Numbered from the stretch's first letter, positions 17,704 through 27,145 are shown. The stretch: 45,447 nucleotides of DNA from Bacteroidales bacterium (GCA_003557385.1 PWON01000028.1:1-45447); one strand, 5' to 3'. The notes: generated by a model not told the origin, from the sequence alone. Translations and numbers: made by a program.

Positions 17704-18225
17704 ATGAAGAAAGAAAGCAAAGAAGCCATCAGAAAGGAACTTCAGGAACTTGGAAGCTCGCTTAAGGCGGGAGACAGCACTCCGGGTTTCAGGGTCCCTG
17801 ATGCCTATTTTGATCAATTGCCAAACGCCATCCAGGAGAAATTGCCGGTGAAAACAAGCCCATGGGTTTTCAACCTGCCTGTGCTTGCTTACCGAAGGCT
17901 GATACCGGCAATGGCTGTCTTGCTTTTGCTTGCCGGCATCACTTTCAGCCTGTTTATGTTGCGCAGCGATGGCATTGGTGATCAACTTGCTGCAGACTTT
18001 GAGGCCGCAGATCTCGAATATGTTGTATATCAAACAGGTATGGATAGGGGATTGTGGTACGAACTGGTACTGGAATCAGAACTTACTGCCGATGAAATTT
18101 TGTTCGGACTTGAAACCGGGATTGCAGAAGCAGAGAACGGCTACGATGAAATGATTGAAATGATGTTTGAGGATGCACATTATTACGGCATGGAAAGCAG
18201 CGTCCTTTTGTCATTCCTTGATTAA
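17704..18225 (+). CDS. One-TM protein, putative anti-sigma factor
   Basis: A 173-aa protein with a charged N-terminus (KKESKEAIRKELQELG), one clear membrane helix at about residues 63-85 (IPAMAVLLLLAGITFSLF) and an acidic C-terminal part rich in Glu, Asp and Tyr outside the membrane. The motif VPDAYFDQLPNAIQEKL before the helix is common in proteins coded after ECF sigma genes in Bacteroidota. It has no recognisable zinc-binding anti-sigma motif (HxxxCxxC), so the anti-sigma role is inferred from position and topology. The gap after the sigma gene is 43 bp. Confidence 0.75.
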   Translation: MKKESKEAIRKELQELGSSLKAGDSTPGFRVPDAYFDQLPNAIQEKLPVKTSPWVFNLPVLAYRRLIPAMAVLLLLAGITFSLFMLRSDGIGDQLAADFEAADLEYVVYQTGMDRGLWYELVLESELTADEILFGLETGIAEAENGYDEMIEMMFEDAHYYGMESSVLLSFLD

Positions 18226-18248
18226 CCTTTTTAAAAACGACATCTGTT

Positions 18249-18761
18249 ATGAATACAGTAAAATCAAATATGCGACACATCCTTTTTGCACTGATGGCCA
18301 TTCTGTTGATCAGCAATGGTTTTGCCCAGCCGCCCAGGGGAAACAGGCAGCCCGAACGGCGGATCGACCAAAGGAAAGAAGCCATTGAAGCCAGGAGGGT
18401 ATCCTACATCACTACAAAATTGTCACTGAGCCCGGAAGAAGCCAGGGAATTCTGGCCCATTTATAACGAGTATACCCGGAAAGTTGATGAAATATCGGAA
18501 GGTTTCAGAAAACAGCAGGAAACCTTGCCTGACCCGGAGTTTATGAACGAACAGCAGGCCGCACAATTTGTGGAGGCAGAACTCAAACGTTTTGAGCAGT
18601 CATCGACGCTGCGCCGTGAATACACCGAAAAGCTCCTGGATATACTATCCATTCAGCAGGTGGCCCTGCTGTTTGATGCCGAGAGGAATTTTAACCGAAT
18701 GTTTTTCCGCGAGGCACAACGGCGTCATCGCCAGGATACATGGGACAGGGATAACAACTGA
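18249..18761 (+). CDS. Secreted CpxP/Spy-like helical protein
   Basis: A 170-aa exported protein: a signal peptide (MRHILFALMAILLISNGFAQ part) is followed by a highly charged helical protein with LSLSPEEAREFWPIYNEY, a pattern seen in periplasmic LTxxQ/CpxP/Spy-type chaperone-sensors. The first ATG at 18249 lies eight codons before a second (MRHILF); either gives a signal peptide. It is the last gene of the sigma module (23 bp after the preceding gene). Its stop touches the stop of batE on the other strand, giving the palindrome TGATCA at 18759-18764. A role in envelope-stress sensing is inferred. Confidence 0.8.
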   Translation: MNTVKSNMRHILFALMAILLISNGFAQPPRGNRQPERRIDQRKEAIEARRVSYITTKLSLSPEEAREFWPIYNEYTRKVDEISEGFRKQQETLPDPEFMNEQQAAQFVEAELKRFEQSSTLRREYTEKLLDILSIQQVALLFDAERNFNRMFFREAQRRHRQDTWDRDNN

Positions 18762-19526
18762 TCATATTGTCTCAACGGCCGAGGATTTTACCCAGCCAAT
18801 ATTGCCATTGGCCAGCCGCACTTCGTACCAATCCCACAAACTGTCTGTAACTTCCACCTTTGTGCCTTCGTGGATTAAAAACAGGTCAATGCCCCGTTCT
18901 CCCGGGGCGCTTTTTGCAGTGATCCTGGGCATCATCACGATGGCTTCCTGCTTTTGATGGAGGTTGTGGTATTGCCTGCCGGCGGCATAAAAACCAAGTA
19001 TGGTGCATAGCAGCAAGAAGAGTGCTGCAGCCAAACCCAGTTTTTTGTGCCATTTTTTTCGTACTACAAAAAACAACCCCACACTTATCGACAGCAGAAC
19101 AATACATACAATGATTGTCTTTGCCCATCCGTCGACCGGCTGTAATCGTACAAAGGCATCGCGCCAATCGAGAAAAAACAATTGTGGAAGCGGTTCAATG
19201 CGATCGGCTATCTGCTGCCTGGCCAGGGCCAGGTTGTGCCGGACCGCCTCGTTGTTGGGACTTATTCGCAGGGCCCTTTCGTAATTCAGTATGGCTTTTC
19301 CTGTGGCCCCTTCTTTGAAATAGGCATTGCCCAGGTTGTAATACAGGTAAGCCGACTCCCATTCCAAATCAAGGATCTGCTCATATAGCAGAATGGCCTC
19401 CCGGTAAGACTCTTCAATGTATGCCTGGTTGGCTTTTTCCATCAACTGATCGGGTGAATGGGCCTTTGCCGGTATGGTAAACAGGGCCGTCAGCAGCATC
19501 AATAATGTACAGGCTTTTGACTTCAT
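18762..19526 (-). CDS. batE: BatE, TPR and SH3-domain membrane protein
   Basis: A 254-aa protein with signal peptide (TALFTIPAKAHS), TPR repeats at about residues 30-110 (YLYYNLGNAYFKEGATGKAI), two membrane helices near residues 140-185 (IIVCIVLLSISVGLFF; AALFLLLCTILGFYAAG) and a C-terminal SH3-like domain (VEVTDSLWDWYEVRL). This architecture is that of BatE, the last protein of the aerotolerance operon. Its ATG overlaps the batD stop by 4 bp. The family helps Bacteroides tolerate oxygen; the mechanism is not settled. Confidence 0.9.
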   Translation of the reverse strand: MKSKACTLLMLLTALFTIPAKAHSPDQLMEKANQAYIEESYREAILLYEQILDLEWESAYLYYNLGNAYFKEGATGKAILNYERALRISPNNEAVRHNLALARQQIADRIEPLPQLFFLDWRDAFVRLQPVDGWAKTIIVCIVLLSISVGLFFVVRKKWHKKLGLAAALFLLLCTILGFYAAGRQYHNLHQKQEAIVMMPRITAKSAPGERGIDLFLIHEGTKVEVTDSLWDWYEVRLANGNIGWVKSSAVETI

Positions 19527-21370
19527 GATTTGACTGTGCCTTGTTGGCGTAGTTCTTTTTCGATTGTAACAATGGTATTCAGGGCCTTATTGTATGTGGT
19601 TTCCATCGGGCTTTCCATACCCCTTGGGGCGAAACGGGCAAATTCACATTCCTCGAGATTTTCCAGGAAAGTTTTTGCCAGCTCACCGGAAACTTTTCCG
19701 GATTGAAAGGCACTGGCAACGTTTTCTTTGTTAAGGCCGGACACGGGGATGTTTAGCCGGTCGGACACATAACCCCAAAGGGCTTTAAATATCTCATCAA
19801 AAAAAGCTTCTTTGTTTTGTTGCTGCAACAGTGACGCAGCCTTTTTCAGTCTTTTAACGGCTACTTTGCGCGCTTTTCGTGTACGCTGACCTGATTCATC
19901 AGCCAGCATTTGCAAACGTTTTCTCCAAATGATAAGGAACACTCCCAAAAAGACCAATGGCAGGATGGCCAGCAAATAAAAATAGATGCTCCTGAAAAAC
20001 AGATCGCCTGTACTTATCCAGGAAACCGGCCTGGTATGGATAAAACGGATGTCTTCGGACAGGTAACTGCCGTCACCATGTATTCCGTGACCTGCAGTTC
20101 CGGCCAGGAGTTCTCCATCCACATGGAGAGAAAAAGGGCCTTCGGTTTTTGTAATATATTCCCGGCGTTGCGGATCATAGAAACTGAACCGGATGGCAGG
20201 TATGTCTATATTTCCGCCGCTTCGGGGGATGATTACATAATCAAATGTACGATGACCGCTAAGGCCATTCCTGCCGGAATTGATGTTATCGGACACCTGG
20301 GGGTCGAATACATCCAATTGCCTGGGAAACTGAATATCGGGTGGCTCTGCCATCCGCAGGTTGCCAAGTCCGCTTATGGTGACGACAAGGTTTGCCGCAT
20401 CATTGACTTCCAGTTCCTGATGACTCATCCTGGCCTCCATGTCAAAATCTCCAACCATGCCCCGGAAACTGCCCGGCCTGTTTTGAGCCGGCAGTGGCTT
20501 TACAGCAAGTGTGATGGCATTGGATTGAACCCGGTGTGTAACGGTCTGAAAACTGTCGAAGGGGGATCCCCTGAAGAAATCATCAAACAGGCTTCCAGGC
20601 CGTCGCTGCCTTGTGGTTCTCATCCTGACACCCATGTCCACCTCCATGGGTTCAATCCGGATTTCACCGCTGCGTTGCGGAAAAACAGCCACACGCCTGA
20701 TCTCAGCCACATTGTATGTGATGCCGTTCACCTCGCGCGTGCTTGTCGGCGGTTGACCTTGCCCGGTAATGTTTTCTGACCATAAGTCCTGAAATCCCGG
20801 CAAGCGTTCAATGGAATAATTGGTTATTGGCAGACGGGTGTACAATTTGTAGGTGATGATCACCTGTTCCCCCTGGTAAGGGTCGGATTTGCCCGCTTCT
20901 GCCCGTATAAAAATATCTTCGGGCCCGGGTCTGCCTGGTTCAGCGGGCTCTGTTTCAGGTCTTGCCGGGGGCGGGGATGTGTCATAGGATTCATCAACTT
21001 TGATCTGCAGGGGTTCGCTGTGGTAAAGTTTGCTCTCAACGTGTGCAATGGCCGGAGGTATCCGGAATGTTCCTTCTGCAGGGGCTTCAACCAGGTAGGT
21101 GTAAGAAAAGGATACAGTCGTTGTAACCTGGTTGTTGATGATTTGCGTAGAGGTGCTTGACGACTGGCTGGGTCCTGATAATACACGCAAACCTTCGAAT
21201 GCAGGCGCGTCGAACCGGTCGGGCCTTGCATTGATTGTATATGTAATCCGGAAACGTTCTCCTTTACCTGCCGTTGACGGGGCGGAGGCAGAAAGCCGTA
21301 TCTCTTCAGCCATGCTAAGGGCGGGGCTTAAGAGCATACACATCCATATGGTCTTGAATAAGGTGTTCAT
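19523..21370 (-). CDS. batD: BatD, aerotolerance membrane protein
   Basis: A 615-aa protein with a signal peptide (residues 1-21, LLSPALSMAEEI), several Ig-like beta-domains outside the membrane (VLSGPSQSSSTSTQI, YKLYTRLPITNYSIERLPG) and one membrane helix near residue 460 (LLAILPLVFLGVFLIIW), followed by a helical cytoplasmic tail. The order matches BatD/oxygen-tolerance proteins. It is encoded between batC (13 bp before) and batE (4 bp overlap). The large exported part probably contacts BatA/B von Willebrand domains; inferred from the operon. Confidence 0.92.
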   Translation of the reverse strand: MNTLFKTIWMCMLLSPALSMAEEIRLSASAPSTAGKGERFRITYTINARPDRFDAPAFEGLRVLSGPSQSSSTSTQIINNQVTTTVSFSYTYLVEAPAEGTFRIPPAIAHVESKLYHSEPLQIKVDESYDTSPPPARPETEPAEPGRPGPEDIFIRAEAGKSDPYQGEQVIITYKLYTRLPITNYSIERLPGFQDLWSENITGQGQPPTSTREVNGITYNVAEIRRVAVFPQRSGEIRIEPMEVDMGVRMRTTRQRRPGSLFDDFFRGSPFDSFQTVTHRVQSNAITLAVKPLPAQNRPGSFRGMVGDFDMEARMSHQELEVNDAANLVVTISGLGNLRMAEPPDIQFPRQLDVFDPQVSDNINSGRNGLSGHRTFDYVIIPRSGGNIDIPAIRFSFYDPQRREYITKTEGPFSLHVDGELLAGTAGHGIHGDGSYLSEDIRFIHTRPVSWISTGDLFFRSIYFYLLAILPLVFLGVFLIIWRKRLQMLADESGQRTRKARKVAVKRLKKAASLLQQQNKEAFFDEIFKALWGYVSDRLNIPVSGLNKENVASAFQSGKVSGELAKTFLENLEECEFARFAPRGMESPMETTYNKALNTIVTIEKELRQQGTVKS

Positions 21371-21383
21371 TCTTCGCGTATCT

Positions 21384-22097
21384 TTACCATTCCCGCTGTG
21401 TCCTCACCCTTTCTTCTGTATGTTCCTCCCTGTTAATTTGTTCCTGTATTTCCTGTTCCTGTTGTCTGAGTGCGTCGAGTATTTTTTCTGCCTCTTCGTG
21501 GCTTAACTGCTCTTTGCCATCCGGCCTGGAGTCTTCAGGTGCTGCATCTGCCTCCTGGTCTTCACCGGTGCCTTCTCCCGGGTCATCCTCCCTGTCCTGT
21601 TCTTCAGAATCATCCGGATCGTCAGGGCCTTCCCCTGCCTCGGGTTCTTCCTGTGGTGGCAAATCATCAAGCAGGTTCAAAGCATAAGCCAGGTTATACC
21701 GGGTGTCTTCATCATCTGGTCTTAGACGCAGTGCCTGCTTGTATGCCTCAATGCTTTCTGCAATCCGGCCGGCACCCAGGCAGGCATTCCCCAGGTTGTG
21801 CAGCACCTTTGCCTGGTCCGAGTCCGACGGTGCCTGATAAGAAAGCATATCAAAGATTTCGCGTGCTTCTTCCAGTCTGCCTTGTCTGTAAAGGGCATTC
21901 CCCAGGTTAAACAAGGCCGTGTAGTTGTTGCTCTCTGCGTCAAGTGACTGACGGTATTTCATTTCAGCATCAGCATAGTGGCCCTGCTCGAACAAACGGT
22001 TGCCTTCACGGATCCACTGCCGGGCATCCGAAGCAGAAGCACCGGTGACCACCAGGGATAAAAAGAGGATCGTCGGTATCAGTCTGAGCATGTCCAA
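21384..22097 (-). CDS. batC: BatC, TPR protein
   Basis: A 237-aa protein with a signal peptide, three TPR units at about residues 25-145 (YTALFNLGNALYRQGRLEEA; KVLHNLGNACLGAGR; DEDTRYNLAYALNLL), a very acidic low-complexity linker (about residues 146-195, mostly Glu, Asp, Gly and Pro) and a helical C-terminus SHEEAEKILDALRQQEQ. The last segment is typical of BatC. It lies between batB and batD with 13-bp gaps on both sides, which indicates co-transcription. Confidence 0.92.
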   Translation of the reverse strand: MDMLRLIPTILFLSLVVTGASASDARQWIREGNRLFEQGHYADAEMKYRQSLDAESNNYTALFNLGNALYRQGRLEEAREIFDMLSYQAPSDSDQAKVLHNLGNACLGAGRIAESIEAYKQALRLRPDDEDTRYNLAYALNLLDDLPPQEEPEAGEGPDDPDDSEEQDREDDPGEGTGEDQEADAAPEDSRPDGKEQLSHEEAEKILDALRQQEQEIQEQINREEHTEERVRTQREW

Positions 22098-22110
22098 TAT
22101 CTATTTACCA

Positions 22111-23154
22111 TTACAACCACGAATCAAAAAGTTTTATTTTCCCAAACCATCTATTTTTTCTGTCCCTTATCAAAAAATCCAAAATTAAGCATAATAGGGC
22201 CAATGCGGCAAAATAGTGAAACCGGCTTTCATATTCGGCAAAAATGCTGGTTTCATATTGTTCCGTTTCAAGGGCACGTATCTGCTCAAGTATGCTGTCG
22301 AGCCCCATGTCGGCCCCCCTGCCGTGACGAAATACGCCTCCGGTGATGGAAGCAAGTTGCCGCATCATTTGTTCATCGTACCTGGTAATGACAGTATTTC
22401 CCTCATGGTCACGTAAGAAACCTGTAAGATTCCCATTCTCAAATACGGGAATGGGGGCACCCTCGCGGCTTCCAATGCCTACAGTATGTATCCTGATTCC
22501 TTGATCCCTGGCCAGCTGCGCATATTCCAGGGGGTTGTCTTCGTGGTTTTCACCATCACTTATCAATATAATGGTTTTGTTTTGCAAATCGCTTTCCGGA
22601 AAAGATGCAATGGCTCTTTCAATGGCTTTTCCGATGGCGGTACCCTGTATTGACACGCTTTCGGTGCCTACACTTTGCAGCAGCATTTTGGCCGCCTGAA
22701 AATCGGCTGTCAATGGTATTTGGGTATGGGCTGTACCGGCAAAGACAACCAACCCAAACCTGTCCTGTTGCAGGCCATCGATCAACCTGTTAACGGCCAG
22801 TTTGGCGCGGTCCAGCCTGCCCGGACGAACATCCTGTGCCAGCATGCTCCGGCTGACGTCCAGGGCCACAATGATATCAACCCCCTCGCGTCTGGCCTCC
22901 TCCAGGCGGCTGCCTGTTTGGGGATTGATGGCTGCCACCACTGCCAGGCTAAAGGCCAGCATCAGCAGTATGAACTTTATCCAGGGCCTGGTTCCCGAAG
23001 CCAGGGGAGCCATGCGTGTAAGTACATTTTTACGGCCAAAACGTTGCAGGTTTTTCCTGCGCCGGTATCTGGCCCACAGAAAAACAAGGACAAATACCGG
23101 GATAACCAGAAAACACCAGACCCATTCGGGGTTGTCATAACGGATCATTTCCAT
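22111..23154 (-). CDS. batB: BatB, von Willebrand factor A membrane protein
   Basis: A 347-aa protein with two N-terminal membrane helices (CFLVIPVFVLVFLWA; FILLMLAFSLAVVAAI), a VWA domain with intact MIDAS metal site (VALDVSRSMLAQD, and a later ISDGENHED), and a C-terminal helix (YFAALALLCLILDFLI). It follows batA by 4 bp. BatA and BatB are paralogues and probably act as a pair in the aerotolerance complex at the inner membrane. Confidence 0.95.
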   Translation of the reverse strand: MEMIRYDNPEWVWCFLVIPVFVLVFLWARYRRRKNLQRFGRKNVLTRMAPLASGTRPWIKFILLMLAFSLAVVAAINPQTGSRLEEARREGVDIIVALDVSRSMLAQDVRPGRLDRAKLAVNRLIDGLQQDRFGLVVFAGTAHTQIPLTADFQAAKMLLQSVGTESVSIQGTAIGKAIERAIASFPESDLQNKTIILISDGENHEDNPLEYAQLARDQGIRIHTVGIGSREGAPIPVFENGNLTGFLRDHEGNTVITRYDEQMMRQLASITGGVFRHGRGADMGLDSILEQIRALETEQYETSIFAEYESRFHYFAALALLCLILDFLIRDRKNRWFGKIKLFDSWL

Positions 23155-23158
23155 TTCA

Positions 23159-24154
23159 CTATGGTATTGTTCTTAGCCATGTATTTCTTAACACAAGCTC
23201 GATCCCCAACAGTAGGAGCACCAGCATTAAAAAAGGCAGGTATTCGTCCTTGACACGGACAAATTCTGCGTGGTCAATGATGCTTTTTTCCAACTGGTCG
23301 ATCTCATCATACACCTGTTTGAGCGCATCCTGGTTTTCGGCCCAGAAATAATAACCGCCCGTGATTTCAGCCATCTTTTGCAATAACTCTTCATCCACCG
23401 GGATTTCCACATCCTGGTACTGAACCCCAAAAGGTGTTTGAAAAGGGTAGGGAACAAGGCCGCTGCTGCCAACCCCGATGGTGTATACCCTGATGCCAAA
23501 CAGGGCGGCCATTTCTGCAGCGGTAAGCGGGTCTATTGCCCCGGTGTTGTTGATGCCGTCGGTGAGCAGGATAATCACCCTGCTGATGGCATCACTGTCG
23601 CGCAAGCGGTTAATAGCCGTTGCCAGGCCATCACCAATGGCCGTGCCATCTTCCACCATGCCTGTACTAACCCCTTTGGCCAGGTTTTTCAGCAACGCAT
23701 GGTCGGTGGTCAGGGGGCATAGCGTGAAACTTTGTCCGCTGAATACAGTCATCCCAATGCGGTCGTTGCCGCGCATGTCAATAAAATTCAATGCGGTTTC
23801 CTTGGCCGCTTCCATGCGGTTAGGTTTAAAATCCTCGGCAAGCATGGATCCGGAGATATCGAGTGCAATCATGATGTCTACGCCTTCGATGGAGACCTCT
23901 TTGATGCTTGATGTGCTTTGTGGTCTGGCCATGACCACAATGAGCAGTGCGATGGCAATCAAGCGAAATGTTACGGGCAGTTGGATCAGGCGTGTCCGCA
24001 GGTTTTTCCTGACACCTGCCACAAATTCAGAATGGACGAAACGGATGTCGGCCGAGCGTTCCCTGTTGGTCCGGAAATACCATATGGCCAGCAATGGAAT
24101 CATGGCCAGCAGGAACAAAACATTTGGGTTTGCAAATTGAATATCAGACAGCAT
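23159..24154 (-). CDS. batA: BatA, von Willebrand factor A membrane protein
   Basis: A 331-aa protein with N-terminal helices (VLFLLAMIPLLAIWYF; FRLIAIALLIVVMARP), a VWA domain with MIDAS (IALDISGSMLAED; LLTDGINNTG), and a C-terminal membrane anchor (FLMLVLLLLGIELVL). The start overlaps the preceding gene by 11 bp. It is the first of the two VWA proteins of the Bat operon, with batB right after it. Confidence 0.95.
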   Translation of the reverse strand: MLSDIQFANPNVLFLLAMIPLLAIWYFRTNRERSADIRFVHSEFVAGVRKNLRTRLIQLPVTFRLIAIALLIVVMARPQSTSSIKEVSIEGVDIMIALDISGSMLAEDFKPNRMEAAKETALNFIDMRGNDRIGMTVFSGQSFTLCPLTTDHALLKNLAKGVSTGMVEDGTAIGDGLATAINRLRDSDAISRVIILLTDGINNTGAIDPLTAAEMAALFGIRVYTIGVGSSGLVPYPFQTPFGVQYQDVEIPVDEELLQKMAEITGGYYFWAENQDALKQVYDEIDQLEKSIIDHAEFVRVKDEYLPFLMLVLLLLGIELVLRNTWLRTIP

Positions 24155-25136
24155 CTGTATTCTTTTTTACTGATTCAGCAATCGAAACATCTCCGGTTTG
24201 CTCACCGGCATGCTCTGCCGGAATGGTATTCCGGACAAATTCAAGGGCCGTTTCCAGGGCCTGTTCGTTGGCTTCAGGATCAGGCTGGTATTTGGCAAAC
24301 TTGACCAAATCTGCTACTTCCATTATTTCCCGTGCTTTTCCTCTGATTGAGGAACGATCAAGTTTGTTGTTCAAAAGATGCATGATCTCCGAAGTGGTCA
24401 TCTCCAATGCGTTTATTTCAAACCGTTTATATACATAAAGGCGCAGAATGGTGGTCAATTCGCTATAATATTGCTTTGTTTTTCCAGCCTGCCATAATTT
24501 CTTTCTTCTCAGGGTTTCCAGGCTGGATATGGCGGCAATGTGTGCAGGTACATCCGGTTTTTCCCATATGCTTTCCTCTGCGACGGCCGGTTTTCGATTT
24601 CGCATCCATCTGATCATAAAATACAGGAGCAGGACCATTGCGGGGATGATCAATAACCAGGGCATAAGGTCTTTCAGGCCCAGGGGGATGCGAATTATTG
24701 GCCTGATGTCTTTGTATTGTCCTGCCATGTCGACCTCCACACCCTGAACCTGCAAAAGGGCTGCCTTGCTTTCAAATACGGTGGTATCACCATTGGCAAT
24801 ATGCTTGAATATGAGGGGAGTAATCGGGAAATAGCCTTCCCCCCAGGCCGTTATGAGATGATTTTGGCGCAATGCAATAAGTTGTCCGTCTCTGTGCAAA
24901 GTATCCGGGGCACCGTATCGAACCACCTCAATGCTTTCGCTTTCAATATCTCCGGCACCCGGCAACACAATTACGCCCCAGGAAGGTGCCTCAAGCTCAA
25001 TGACCAGCCGGCTGTGTTGACCCAGAACAATCTCTTCGGGGATGAGTTCCATCCTTGCCTGTTGTGCACATGAGGGCTGTCCCTTGAACAAGCAAAGGAA
25101 AAGACATCCTGTGATTATGTATTGGGTTGTGCCCAA
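24144..25136 (-). CDS. Bat-operon membrane protein of unassigned family
   Basis: A 330-aa protein between the DUF58 gene (11 bp before) and batA (11 bp overlap). It has a signal peptide (IITGCLFLCLFKGQPSCAQ), a beta-rich exported part of about 140 residues with VLGQHSRLVIELEAPSWGV similar to BatD Ig-like domains, one membrane helix near residue 165 (MPWLLIIPAMVLLLYFMI), and a helical cytoplasmic part with YYSELTTILRLYVYKRF. Proteins of this kind are usual in Bat loci and are labelled BatD-like or DUF4381-like. It may be a short BatD paralogue. Confidence 0.85.
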   Translation of the reverse strand: MGTTQYIITGCLFLCLFKGQPSCAQQARMELIPEEIVLGQHSRLVIELEAPSWGVIVLPGAGDIESESIEVVRYGAPDTLHRDGQLIALRQNHLITAWGEGYFPITPLIFKHIANGDTTVFESKAALLQVQGVEVDMAGQYKDIRPIIRIPLGLKDLMPWLLIIPAMVLLLYFMIRWMRNRKPAVAEESIWEKPDVPAHIAAISSLETLRRKKLWQAGKTKQYYSELTTILRLYVYKRFEINALEMTTSEIMHLLNNKLDRSSIRGKAREIMEVADLVKFAKYQPDPEANEQALETALEFVRNTIPAEHAGEQTGDVSIAESVKKNTDAV

Positions 25137-25147
25137 ACCTCTTTTTG

Positions 25148-26017
25148 TTAGTGGCTTCTTTGCCTGAACAATTGCATCAGGGGAGGCACATAGTCCGTCT
25201 CCGTTGATATCATCACCTGGTCAACCCCCGCCCTGGTAAATGTGTTTTTTATGAATGATTCATGATGCCTGTTGTGGCTGCTTATAGTCTCCCTGATGAC
25301 TTTGCTTGACGTATCCAACCAATAGGCTTCCCCGGTTTCTGCGTCCCTTAACTTCACCAGCCCCATGGCGGGTATGCTTTGTTCCCTGCGGTCAAATAAG
25401 CGAACACAAATCAAATCGTGCTTTTTGGAAACGATCTTTAATGCTTCCTCAAACCCCTTATCTTGAAAATCTGAGATCAGAAATGCTACCGAGCGTTTTT
25501 TGATCACATTCCGGAAATATTTCAATGCCATGGAAATATCCGTTCCCCGATGATCAGGTGAAAAGTCAATAAGTTCCCTGATGATCCGCAGGATATGGCT
25601 TGTCCCTTTTTTCGGCGGGATGAATTTCTCAATCTTGTCGCTAAAAAAAATAACCCCCACTTTATCGTTGTTGCTGATGGCGGAGAATGCCAGAACCGCG
25701 GCAATTTCGGCAATCATTTCATCCTTGATCCGTCCGGTGGCCCCAAATTCGTTTGAACCACTCACATCGATAAGCAACATCACGGTCATTTCACGTTCTT
25801 CTTCAAATACCTTGACATAAGGGTGGTTGAACCGGGCAGTTACGTTCCAGTCGATGTTCCGGATATCATCGCCGTAATAGTATTCCCTGACCTCCGAAAA
25901 AGCCATCCCACGACCCTTGAAAGCGCTGTGGTAGTTTCCGGAAAACAGCTTGTCACTGAGCCCCCGGGTCTTGATCTCGATTTTGCGGACCTTTTTTATC
26001 AGCTCTTTTGTTTCCAT
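25148..26017 (-). CDS. DUF58 protein (von Willebrand-like), MoxR partner
   Basis: A 289-aa soluble protein with the DUF58 pattern: GNYHSAFKGRGMAF, YYYGDDIRNIDWNVTARF and a MIDAS-like metal site LLIDVSGSNEFG. DUF58 proteins work together with MoxR-type AAA ATPases in maturation or metal insertion of partner complexes. It follows moxR by 3 bp and precedes the Bat genes, the standard order in Bacteroidota. Confidence 0.93.
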   Translation of the reverse strand: METKELIKKVRKIEIKTRGLSDKLFSGNYHSAFKGRGMAFSEVREYYYGDDIRNIDWNVTARFNHPYVKVFEEEREMTVMLLIDVSGSNEFGATGRIKDEMIAEIAAVLAFSAISNNDKVGVIFFSDKIEKFIPPKKGTSHILRIIRELIDFSPDHRGTDISMALKYFRNVIKKRSVAFLISDFQDKGFEEALKIVSKKHDLICVRLFDRREQSIPAMGLVKLRDAETGEAYWLDTSSKVIRETISSHNRHHESFIKNTFTRAGVDQVMISTETDYVPPLMQLFRQRSH

Positions 26018-26020
26018 ATA

Positions 26021-27004
26021 TTAAGGTACTTCTACCTTATTCAATATGTCATTAATAATGTCTTCGGTGGTGATGTTTTCAGCTTCTGCCTCATAGGTCA
26101 GTCCGATGCGGTGACGCAACACATCATGGCAAATGGCCCGAACGTCTTCGGGGATTACATAACCACGCTGGCGGATAAAGGCGTAGGCTTTCGATGCCAG
26201 GGCCATGTTAATACTGGCCCGTGGCGATCCGCCATAACTGATCAGCGGGCTCAGGGATGGCAGCTTGTACTGGTCGGGGAAACGGCTGGCAAATACGATA
26301 TCTGTGATGTAATTTTCAATTTTTTCATCCAGGTATACATCCCTGACCACCTTCCTGGCCCTGATGATGTCAGCCGGTTCTACCACCGGTGAAGTTGCTG
26401 GAAATTCCTGCTGCACATTCAGCCTCAATATCCGTTTCTCTTCTTCACGGCCCGGGTATCCGATGATCACCTTGAGCATAAAACGGTCTACCTGGGCTTC
26501 CGGCAGGGGATAGGTGCCTTCCTGCTCCAGGGGGTTTTCAGTGGCCATCACAAGAAAAGGCTCATCCAGGGCAAACGTGTGGTCGCCGATGGTTACCTGG
26601 CGTTCCTGCATGGCTTCGAGGAGTGCACTTTGCACCTTGGCCGGGGCCCTGTTGATCTCGTCGGCCAGGATGAAATTGGCAAACAGGGGCCCTTTTCGTA
26701 CCAGGAACTCCTCCGATTTCTGGCTGTATATCATCGTACCGATCAGGTCAGCAGGCAGCAGGTCGGGGGTGAATTGTATCCGGCTGAACCGGGCCTTGAT
26801 GGCCATGGACAATGATTTAATGGCCAAAGTTTTGGCAAGGCCTGGAACCCCTTCCAGCAATATATGCCCGTCGGCCAGCAAAGCAATCAAAAGCCTGTCG
26901 ATCATTTCTTTTTGACCCACGATCACCTTTTGCATCTCTCCGGTGAGCGTGTTGACAAAAACGCCCTCCTGTTGAATCTTTTCATTCAATTCCTTGATAT
27001 CCAT
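26021..27004 (-). CDS. MoxR-family AAA ATPase
   Basis: A 327-aa AAA+ ATPase, first gene of the Bat operon. Walker A GVPGLAKT (residues 52-59), Walker B FILADEINRAP (Asp115-Glu116), sensor region ATENPLEQEGTYPLPEAQVDRF and the C-terminal lid are complete. MoxR ATPases are chaperone-like proteins acting on VWA-domain partners, here probably DUF58, BatA and BatB. A promoter lies at 27037-27067. Confidence 0.96.
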   Translation of the reverse strand: MDIKELNEKIQQEGVFVNTLTGEMQKVIVGQKEMIDRLLIALLADGHILLEGVPGLAKTLAIKSLSMAIKARFSRIQFTPDLLPADLIGTMIYSQKSEEFLVRKGPLFANFILADEINRAPAKVQSALLEAMQERQVTIGDHTFALDEPFLVMATENPLEQEGTYPLPEAQVDRFMLKVIIGYPGREEEKRILRLNVQQEFPATSPVVEPADIIRARKVVRDVYLDEKIENYITDIVFASRFPDQYKLPSLSPLISYGGSPRASINMALASKAYAFIRQRGYVIPEDVRAICHDVLRHRIGLTYEAEAENITTEDIINDILNKVEVP

Positions 27005-27036
27005 CGTACCTTAATATTGGGGATTAATGATTTTGG

Positions 27037-27067
27037 CAAATATATCTCTCCGGGGCTTATGTTGAAA
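27037..27067 (-). promoter_or_regulatory. Promoter of the moxR-bat operon
   Basis: On the minus strand TTTC (27064-27067) is followed after 19 bp by TATATTTG (27037-27044). The -7 box is a full match; the -33 element differs by one base from TTTG. The transcription start would be about 26 bp before the moxR ATG. Confidence 0.6.
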
Positions 27068-27145
27068 GCATATTTCAGTTAAAAAATGTTAAAGCCCTAA
27101 TAATCAGTGCTAAACAAAAGTATTTTAAAAAAAAAGCAAAAAAAA

